From CAVZLD01 sp964522605 (lineage in GTDB: Bacteria; Planctomycetota; Planctomycetia; Pirellulales; Pirellulaceae), in assembly GCA_964522605.1 (NCBI GenBank), contig CAZFWV010000176.1:1-13605 (forward strand): a stretch of 13,605 bases of DNA, read 5' to 3'. Position 1 is the first letter of the stretch. Every line of letters begins with the position of its first letter. Below the pieces are notes generated by a model, which saw only the letters and a program-made list of their open reading frames with translations, was not told the DNA's origin and did not search any database. Positions 6,913-12,253 of the stretch are shown in pieces. The position numbers and the translations under genes were made by a program.

Positions 6913-6990
6913 CCTCGTATGTAGCCGAAGTCGTGAGACTTCGGAGGCTCCGGGAATGCGATCCGAATTCTCACGAATTCGGCTACGAGG
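6913..6990. repeat. REPIN-like pair of inverted hairpins
   Basis: Left unit 6921-6944: GTAG followed by CCGAAGTC-GTGA-GACTTCGG, a perfect 8-bp stem with a 4-nt loop. Right unit 6963-6986: CCGAATTC-TCAC-GAATTCGG followed by CTAC, again a perfect 8-bp stem. The right unit is the reverse complement of the left except for one base pair that changes on both sides of the stem. Outer flanks CCTCGTA (6913-6919) and TACGAGG (6984-6990) are also complementary. GTAG at the hairpin foot and two units facing each other is the layout of REP doublets (REPINs). It lies in the leader of the small membrane protein gene. Confidence 0.8.
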
Positions 6991-7012
6991 CGGACCGCGT
7001 CCAATGCAAGCA

Positions 7013-7030
7013 GGCTAAACAGGTTTAACC
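7013..7030. repeat. Imperfect inverted repeat in divergent intergenic region
   Basis: GGCTAAAC-AG-GTTTAACC pairs over 8 bp with one mismatch. It lies just downstream of the minus-strand promoter candidate, about where an operator could act, but it could equally be chance. Confidence 0.3.
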
Positions 7031-7037
7031 GCGGACG

Positions 7038-7066
7038 ATGATACCATCTTGCCCCGACGCTCCCAA
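7038..7066 (-). promoter_or_regulatory. Candidate sigma-70-type promoter for the 6842 gene and scpB
   Basis: On the minus strand TTGGGA (7061-7066) and TATCAT (7038-7043) are separated by 17 nt, a 4/6 and a 5/6 match at optimal spacing. Transcription would start near 7031 and give a leader of about 190 nt containing the double hairpin repeat. Confidence 0.4.
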
Positions 7067-7085
7067 TCTCGGTCTCACCGTTCCG

Positions 7086-7113
7086 TTGCCAGTCTGTGTT
7101 GGGGCGTGATAAT
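7086..7113 (+). promoter_or_regulatory. Candidate sigma-70-type promoter for the 7122 gene
   Basis: TTGCCA (7086-7091) and GATAAT (7108-7113) are each 5/6 matches to consensus, with a 16-nt spacer. A start 6-8 nt after the -10 would fall at about 7119-7121, immediately before the ATG at 7122, so the message could be leaderless or nearly so. Confidence 0.5.
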
Positions 7114-7121
7114 GGGCAATT

Positions 7122-7838
7122 ATGGTCCCAGATCCATCCTATCGGTCAGGTCGTGCGAAAGGTCGCCTACAACGGTTGATTCTCTCGTTCATTTTGACCC
7201 TGGGCGCTTTGATTTTCCTTGAAATTGCTTTCGGTCGGGTGACCGGATCGGAATTCTCACCGGACCGCTTCGAGCGCAGGACCTTCACCTATTATCAAAT
7301 CCCGTGGCTTCAGGTTCAGATTTCCCCGGCCATTCGCGATGACGTCACGAACGAGCTGGAGCGGCACGTGCGTCGAAAGAAGTTGATCTCCGCATCGCCG
7401 GTCAGCAGGCAGTGGGATGTCGTTTCGCTTTCCTTTGCCGCAGATCGCGGCGCCGAGAAGGGACAGGCACAGATCCTCTGTCGTTATCTGGATCTGCAGG
7501 ATGCGGAGCGTAACCTGTGGTGGCTCGAGTGGAGCCGGCAGCATCCCGAACGCGCCCAATCGCTCTGGGAAGCGGTCCAGCAAGCCGCCCAGCTGGAGGC
7601 GTACTTTTTTGTGCCGGAATTATTTGACTTGGCACTCCGAACGCAGGACGCCGACGAGTTTTCTCGTCAATTGAATGCGTGGCTGACGCGGCAGTATTCC
7701 GAGCTGGCTGCGGACTGTCGCGCGGCGGGGCGGACCCTTGAGGCAGAAAAGTATGCGGGTGCGGCGGAAACTCGCGCGGAACGTGTTTCTCGCCAAGATT
7801 CGGCGGAAGTATCTCCAACCACGAAAGCCTTTCCGTAG
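7122..7838 (+). CDS. Membrane-anchored protein, unknown function
   Basis: A 238-residue protein not recognised as a named family. After a basic N-terminus (residues 1-18) there is one hydrophobic segment at about 19-37 (LILSFILTLGALIFLEIAF), then a soluble region of about 200 residues. FSPDRFERRTFTYYQIPWLQVQISP (about 46-70) looks like a short conserved module, followed by mostly helical, charged sequence with NLWWLEWSRQHPE, ALRTQDADEFSRQLNAWL and an Ala/Glu-rich C-terminal helix. It is probably a type II-anchored, extracytoplasmic, planctomycete-restricted protein; this is inferred from composition. The ATG has only a weak GGG 5 nt upstream, consistent with a leaderless or weakly initiated message. 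The cysteine desulfurase starts 31 bp downstream, so the two may share a transcript. Confidence 0.7.
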   Translation: MVPDPSYRSGRAKGRLQRLILSFILTLGALIFLEIAFGRVTGSEFSPDRFERRTFTYYQIPWLQVQISPAIRDDVTNELERHVRRKKLISASPVSRQWDVVSLSFAADRGAEKGQAQILCRYLDLQDAERNLWWLEWSRQHPERAQSLWEAVQQAAQLEAYFFVPELFDLALRTQDADEFSRQLNAWLTRQYSELAADCRAAGRTLEAEKYAGAAETRAERVSRQDSAEVSPTTKAFP

Positions 7839-7869
7839 TGCGAATCGCCGGCCACGGTGCGAGAGTTCG

Positions 7870-9084
7870 ATGGAACCGATTTACCTTGATCACAACGCGA
7901 CCACCCCCATCCTGCCGGCTGTCGCCGAGGCAATGCATGCTTGCTACCAGGAAGGACTCGCCAATCCAGCGAGCCCTCACGGAGCGGGCCGTCGTGCGCG
8001 ACGACGGTTGGAGGAGGCGCGCGAGGGAATCGGGCGTATCCTGCAAGCCGACCTGCAGTCACGTGCGGCGAATGATTTGATCTTTACCAGTGGCGGAACT
8101 GAGGCGAACAATTTGGCGCTGCGCGGCCTGGCGGGAAATCAGCCCGGACGGCTGATTGTGTCGTCGATCGAGCATCCGAGCACACTGGAGACTGCGCGTT
8201 GGCTGCAAAAACGCGGATGGACCGTTCAGTTGCTCCGGGTCCTCCAGAATGGCCAGGTCGACCTTGATCATTTGGAGACGCTACTGAAGCCCCGCGACTC
8301 CGAGCCTCCTCCCCAAGTTGTCAGCGTGATGTGGGCCAACAACGAAACGGGAGTGATTCAGCCCATTGACGAGATCTCTCGGCGCTGTCGAGCGGTGGGA
8401 AGCCGGTTCCACTGTGATGCGGTGCAGGTCGTGGGCAAAATTCCCGTCGATTTCGCGCGTACGGAAATCGATGCCCTGACGATCGCAGCCCACAAATTCC
8501 ACGGTCCCGTGGGAATTGGCGGGTTGTTCTTGCGAAGGGGCGTGCATTTGGAGCCGATCTTGTTTGGAGGTCATCAGCAGCGGGGACTACGGCCGGGTAC
8601 GGAGCCCATCGCGCTGGCCGTGGGCATGCACGTCGCGCTCCAACTTTGGGAACAGCAACGGGAACAGCGAATCCTGGGCATGCGCACGGCTCGAGACACC
8701 TTGGAGCAGCGACTCCGCCAGGAGGACCCCAAGGTGGAGGTCAACGGGGAGGAGCCTCGTCTGCCCCATGCCACCAATCTCTCCTTCCTGGACCTTGACC
8801 GACAAGCATTGTGGATGGCGTTGGACCTCGCCGGCGTACAGTGTTCCACGGGATCCGCCTGTGCCAGCGGGGCGAGTGATCCATCGCACGTCCTGCAGGC
8901 GATGGGTTTGGATGCGGCACGAATCGAGAGTGCCCTGCGGTTGAGTGTCGGAGCGACGACGACGGTCACGGATGTGGAGTCGGCGGTCGGTCGTATCCTG
9001 AACACTGTCCGACACTTGCGGCGGCGGGATTCGCCGCTGAAATCGTCCTCCTCCGCTCGCGAAACGCAGCCGGAAGGGATATAA
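7870..9084 (+). CDS. Cysteine desulfurase, NifS/IscS type
   Basis: PLP enzyme that converts cysteine to alanine and holds the sulfur as a persulfide for Fe-S clusters or tRNA/cofactor thiolation. Of 404 residues, seen: YLDHNATTP at the N-terminus; SGGTEANN (74-81); H102 in SSIEHPS, which stacks on PLP; NNETG (157-161); D183 and Q186; K209 in AAHKFHGP, the Schiff-base lysine; RPGTE (241-245); and catalytic C331 in CSTGSACASG. The long catalytic loop and this motif are of the group I (NifS/IscS) kind rather than SufS. The ATG at 7870 is chosen because family homology begins there and GAGAG lies 4 nt upstream; the same frame is open to 7738, but that part overlaps the upstream gene and is not conserved-looking. 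No iscU, sufE or thiI lies next to it, so its acceptor is unknown. The C-terminal 25 residues are a Ser/Arg-rich tail. Confidence 0.93.
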   Translation: MEPIYLDHNATTPILPAVAEAMHACYQEGLANPASPHGAGRRARRRLEEAREGIGRILQADLQSRAANDLIFTSGGTEANNLALRGLAGNQPGRLIVSSIEHPSTLETARWLQKRGWTVQLLRVLQNGQVDLDHLETLLKPRDSEPPPQVVSVMWANNETGVIQPIDEISRRCRAVGSRFHCDAVQVVGKIPVDFARTEIDALTIAAHKFHGPVGIGGLFLRRGVHLEPILFGGHQQRGLRPGTEPIALAVGMHVALQLWEQQREQRILGMRTARDTLEQRLRQEDPKVEVNGEEPRLPHATNLSFLDLDRQALWMALDLAGVQCSTGSACASGASDPSHVLQAMGLDAARIESALRLSVGATTTVTDVESAVGRILNTVRHLRRRDSPLKSSSSARETQPEGI

Positions 9085-9117
9085 TCGGCGGATTGAATTT
9101 GAGACGCTTTACCTGCT

Positions 9118-9254
9118 CTAGCGCTGTGACCAGTCTAGGAATTAGGGTGCCACTGGCTACGCCAGTGCGACGATGGTTCAAGTCGGCAAACGCGGGCACT
9201 GGCGTAGCCAGTGGCACCGAACCTGAAATCCAAGCCTTGACAGAGCACTAGCGC
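9118..9254. repeat. Fold-back (MITE-like) element upstream of dnaA
   Basis: A perfect 23-bp inverted repeat occupies 9146-9168 and 9196-9218, spaced by 27 nt. Each arm contains its own hairpin, CACTGGC-TAC-GCCAGTG. The regions outside the arms are also roughly complementary (TAGCGCT...TCTAGGAATTAGG against the reverse complement TAGTGCTCTG...TTGGATTTCAGG). The whole is bounded by a 7-bp direct repeat CTAGCGC (9118-9124, 9248-9254), which may be a target-site duplication. No open frame is inside. Confidence 0.75.
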
Positions 9255-9268
9255 GGGAGATCCTTCAC

Positions 9269-9280
9269 GGAGGCAGGGTG
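9269..9280 (+). promoter_or_regulatory. Shine-Dalgarno sequence deciding the GTG start of dnaA
   Basis: GGAGG (9269-9273) lies 4 nt before GTG at 9278. The protein therefore starts just before the AAA+ domain, with no room for the usual DnaA domains I and II: upstream is the fold-back repeat. Confidence 0.6.
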
Positions 9281-10423
9281 ATCTCCGGAATTACCACGTT
9301 GTCGTTGGAGCCGCCGCCCGGTTTGGCTCGGCGTCGGGTTGCCGCTCGCGCCGACTGTCCGCCGGTGCTGCGCGAGTTTCTGCTGGGCCCGGAAAACCGA
9401 TTGGTTCTTCAGGGAATCGGCTGGTCCGAAACACCCGAATCGGAAGCGCTGGAATTCCCCTGCAATCCGCTCGTCCTTTACGGGCCGACCGGTTGTGGAA
9501 AATCTCAGCTGCTTCATGCCCTATCTGCGACTTGGTCGCGGCAGCGGCCGGATGATCCTGTCCTATTGATTCACGCAACGGACTTCGCGCGCGGCTACGC
9601 GACGGCGGTGAAACTGGACGACGTCAGTCGATTTCAGCAGAAGTATCAGCTGGCAGGGCTTGTTCTGCTGGACGGTATCGATGCCTTGGAACCGAAGGGT
9701 GGGGCACAGCAGCAACTGGCGTCGATTCTCGACCATCGGGTGCGCGCCGGACGACCACTGATCGTCACCGCACAGCAGCCACTGTCGGCCCAAAAACTCC
9801 AATCGCGCTTGATCAGTCGCCTGTCCGCTGGTTTGGTCGTTCGCCTGAGTTCACCGGTTGCGGAGACCCGGCGCGAGATCATTCGTCGACTTTCGAGTCA
9901 GCGCGGTCTACCGCTTGCTCCAGACGCAGAACAGATGCTGGTCGAGCACCCCTTCTTAACGATCCCGCAGTTGGTCGGCGCATTGAATCGATTGCGCGCC
10001 ATGCAAGACGATGCCGGGGATGCATTTTCGGAGCCGATCTGCGCCGACCAGATTCGCTCCTTCCTCGCCGAAGCCCCCCAACTCGAGATTTCGCCCAAGG
10101 AAGTCATTCGTTCAACGGCGAAGCATTTCGGATTACCAACCCGTAACCTGACCGGAGCTTCTCGTCGAAAGATGGACGTTCTGGCTCGTAGTCTTGCGAT
10201 GTACCTGATCCGGGAGTTGACGGGCGCGAGCTTTCAACAGATCGGATTCCATTTCGGCCGTCGCGATCACACAACCGTGATGCACGCCTGCCGGAAGATT
10301 CGTTCGGCTCAGGATACCGACCCGGCGATCCGGAGTGTGACGATCCAGCTGCGTCAACGAATGGGATCCGATCCTAGCCCGCTGCGGCCGCCCCGCACAG
10401 CAGCGTCGGGCAAAGAGGGCTGA
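9278..10423 (+). CDS. dnaA: Chromosomal replication initiator DnaA, divergent, lacking domains I-II
   Basis: Replication initiator that binds DnaA boxes and oligomerises to open the origin. The 381 residues hold an AAA+ domain III and a DNA-binding domain IV. Seen: FLLGPENRLVL (34-44), matching the FVVG-x-SN block; Walker A GPTGCGKS (69-76); Walker B VLLDGID with D132 followed by G133, where DnaA normally has Asp-Asp; RLISR (177-181), keeping the arginine-finger position; GALNR (234-238) with the sensor II Arg; and domain IV about 270-345, ending in GRRDHTTVMHACRKI (signature GRDHTTVLHACRKI). In E. coli the Walker A lysine is K178, here K75: about 100 residues, domain I and the linker, are absent. 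So the usual site for self-association and helicase or DiaA contact is missing, and ATP hydrolysis may be weakened. Position next to dnaN, dciA and gyrB argues it is the main initiator and not an Hda-like regulator; domain IV supports that. Start GTG with a good Shine-Dalgarno sequence. Confidence 0.88.
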   Translation: MISGITTLSLEPPPGLARRRVAARADCPPVLREFLLGPENRLVLQGIGWSETPESEALEFPCNPLVLYGPTGCGKSQLLHALSATWSRQRPDDPVLLIHATDFARGYATAVKLDDVSRFQQKYQLAGLVLLDGIDALEPKGGAQQQLASILDHRVRAGRPLIVTAQQPLSAQKLQSRLISRLSAGLVVRLSSPVAETRREIIRRLSSQRGLPLAPDAEQMLVEHPFLTIPQLVGALNRLRAMQDDAGDAFSEPICADQIRSFLAEAPQLEISPKEVIRSTAKHFGLPTRNLTGASRRKMDVLARSLAMYLIRELTGASFQQIGFHFGRRDHTTVMHACRKIRSAQDTDPAIRSVTIQLRQRMGSDPSPLRPPRTAASGKEG

Positions 10424-10705
10424 TGCGGTGGAAAAGGTGTTACTTGGAAGTCGATTCTCTGGTGACGAATGAACGGCCCGCCCGTAACAACAACCCGTCC
10501 TGTTTTCGACTGACGATAATCCTCCGGCATAGCGACGACAGCGGACAATAGCCTAACCGTTTATCCCCAACATGAAGAACCCAACGCGAGACGAATAAGT
10601 CCTTCGTTTGCAGAGAGTTATCACCGCGATCACGTCGCTTATCGACAGTTGAAGGACGTAGGTTCCTACTACTTATTTGGAGAAAGAAATTAATTAGGAA
10701 GCGCC
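10424..10705. other. Candidate replication origin (oriC) in the dnaA-dnaN spacer
   Basis: A 282-bp non-coding spacer in the classical origin position. DnaA-box-like 9-mers (consensus TTATNCACA): TTATCCCCA at 10561-10569 and TTATCGACA at 10639-10647, each one mismatch; weaker are TTATCACCG at 10618-10626 and TTATCGTCA at 10511-10519 (minus). To the right, the minus strand read 3' to 5' at 10666-10677 is GAT-GAT-GAA-TAA, resembling DnaA-trios, followed by an AT-rich stretch (10671-10697). No perfect box is present, so this rests on position and clustering. Confidence 0.5.
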
Positions 10706-11863
10706 ATGAAGATTCAGTGCAATCGCGAACAGTTTCTAGCGGCGTTCCAGACTGCAGCAATGGTTGCTTCGACGCGAAGTCCCAAGCCAATTTTGCAGAA
10801 TGTGAAGCTGGACGTTCACGAAGAGAAAGCGATTCTGCTCGCCACGGACATGGAAATTGGGATTCGTGTTGAAGTGGGTGGAATTACGACAGAAGTTCCC
10901 GGCAGTGTACTGTTGTCCGTGGTGCAATTCGGTTCGATCCTTCGCGAGTCGACCGACGAGACGTTGAACATTGAGACGGATGGTCAAGCCGTGATTGTTC
11001 GAGGGCAACGAAGTCGGTTTCGGCTTCCCTCCATCGATCCGTTGGAATTCCCTCACGTTTCGGAGTTCACGGCGGACAGTTACCATCTGTTGCCGGCTCG
11101 GTTGATGAAGGAGTTAATCCGGCGGACTTTGTTTGCCACGGATACCGAGAGCACCCGGTATGCTTTGGGGGGCGTCCTGCTCGAAATGAAAAACGAGACG
11201 ATCACGGCCGTGGCAACGGATGGCCGTCGCCTCGCGAAGATGGAAGGGGAGGCTCAAGTGATTGGCCAGCCGGGGGACGAGGATGTGATGACCATCGTTC
11301 CTTCGCGGTCGATGCAACTGATTGAGAGATCGCTGACCGATGGAGAGACCGAAGTCAAAATCGTCAGCCGAGGCAATGATTTCCTCGTCAGCAGTCCCAA
11401 AGCAACGATTGTATCGCGACTGGTGGAAGGACGGTTTCCGCATTGGCGCGATGTCATGCCCGATCGACCGAATTCGGTCAAAATCGATGTGACGGTTGGG
11501 CCGCTTCACGCCGCGTTACGACAGGCTGCGATCGTCACGAGTGGAGAAAGTCGCGGTGTTGATTTCACGCTGGGTGACGGTAGTCTCGTGCTCTCTGGCC
11601 TGACCGCAGATGTCGGGGAATCGCACGTCGAACTTCCAATTCCCTACGAAGGCAATCCGATCACGTTAACGCTCGATCACCGATACGTCACAGACTTTCT
11701 TCGGGTGCTGGATCCGGAGCGGACGTTTTGTCTGAACGTCGTTGATGGGGATAGTGCGGCGTTGCTGCAAACTGACGACGGATACGAGTATCTGATTATG
11801 CCGTTGGCGAGAGATCGGAAGAAGCAACCACAAGCTGGCGCGGCAACGGCCGGATCGTCATGA
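10706..11863 (+). CDS. dnaN: DNA polymerase III beta subunit (sliding clamp)
   Basis: Ring-shaped processivity clamp that holds DNA polymerase III and other partners on DNA. The 385 residues have the normal clamp length (three repeated domains of about 120-130 residues). Seen: MKIQCNREQFLAAFQTA, ILQNVKLDV with LLATDMEIGIRV, the domain II block YALGGVLLEM with VATDGRRLA, FPHWRDVMP, and the C-terminal EYLIMPLARD in place of the usual IMPMRL end, followed by a short tail of about 15 residues. The ATG at 10706 has AGGAA about 6 nt upstream. The stop overlaps the dciA start by 4 bp (ATGA), indicating an operon with translational coupling. The promoter probably lies in the same spacer as the candidate origin. 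Confidence 0.97.
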   Translation: MKIQCNREQFLAAFQTAAMVASTRSPKPILQNVKLDVHEEKAILLATDMEIGIRVEVGGITTEVPGSVLLSVVQFGSILRESTDETLNIETDGQAVIVRGQRSRFRLPSIDPLEFPHVSEFTADSYHLLPARLMKELIRRTLFATDTESTRYALGGVLLEMKNETITAVATDGRRLAKMEGEAQVIGQPGDEDVMTIVPSRSMQLIERSLTDGETEVKIVSRGNDFLVSSPKATIVSRLVEGRFPHWRDVMPDRPNSVKIDVTVGPLHAALRQAAIVTSGESRGVDFTLGDGSLVLSGLTADVGESHVELPIPYEGNPITLTLDHRYVTDFLRVLDPERTFCLNVVDGDSAALLQTDDGYEYLIMPLARDRKKQPQAGAATAGSS

Positions 11864-12201
11864 GAAGACCTCCTCGTTCGTCTCGCGGCGAAGAGCGGCC
11901 GAAGCGCAAGGCCCCGCTTCGGCTGGGGGAGATCCTCCCGCAACTGATGGCGCGTCGTGGCTATGCGCGATTGATTGGCTCCGAAGACTACAGCGAAGCA
12001 TGGAACCAGGTTGCGGGTACCCTCGCCCAGGTCAGCCGCCCGGGCGTACTACGCCGAGGCGTATTGCAGATCACGGTGAACAATTCCGCGGCCGTTCAAG
12101 AATTGACTTTTCAGAAGAAACAGTTGCTTCAGAACCTGTGTGAGCAACTGCCCGAGCAAAAAATTCGCGACCTCCGCTTTGTGGTGGGTTCCATCGACTG
12201 A
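11860..12201 (+). CDS. dciA: DciA-like protein (DUF721), putative replicative helicase loader
   Basis: A 113-residue DUF721 protein. DciA family members bind the replicative helicase DnaB and are the proposed ancestral loader or operator in bacteria without DnaC or DnaI. Seen: a basic N-terminus (1-22), a helical LGEILPQLMARRGYARLI block, then the DUF721 core: WNQVAGTLAQVSRPGVL, RRGVLQITVNNSAAVQEL, and a final amphipathic helix through KKQLLQNLCEQL to IRDLRFVVG. Length is typical of short members. Its ATG overlaps the dnaN stop by 4 bp, so it is expressed with the clamp, and it is followed by gyrB. The canonical order is dnaA-dnaN-recF-DUF721-gyrB; recF is missing here. Helicase contact is inferred from the family. 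Confidence 0.85.
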   Translation: MRRPPRSSRGEERPKRKAPLRLGEILPQLMARRGYARLIGSEDYSEAWNQVAGTLAQVSRPGVLRRGVLQITVNNSAAVQELTFQKKQLLQNLCEQLPEQKIRDLRFVVGSID

Positions 12202-12253
12202 GCGGTCGGTTCGCACGTTCGGAACCTTGTCAGATGAAGGTGGCAAGACGACT

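Noticed and set aside
6843..7004. N-terminal extension of the small membrane protein to a TTG at 7004
   Set aside because: It would translate the REPIN-like repeat, has no ribosome binding site, and puts the signal anchor in mid-protein; ATG 6842 has GGGAG at good spacing.
7738..7869. Extended N-terminus of the cysteine desulfurase
   Set aside because: It overlaps the upstream gene by about 100 bp, is Arg-rich without family resemblance, and the conserved YLDHNATTP start follows the ATG at 7870.
9080..9085. TATAAT as a dnaA promoter -10
   Set aside because: No acceptable -35 hexamer lies 16-18 nt upstream, and the site overlaps the desulfurase stop about 190 bp before dnaA with the fold-back element between.
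9278..10423. Hda- or DnaC-like AAA+ regulator instead of DnaA
   Set aside because: A complete domain IV with the DHTTVMHACRKI signature and the position beside dnaN argue for DnaA.
10649..10677. dnaN promoter TTGAAG with a TTATT-type -10
   Set aside because: The -10 match is poor and coincides with the trio-like run, so I could not support it as a promoter.
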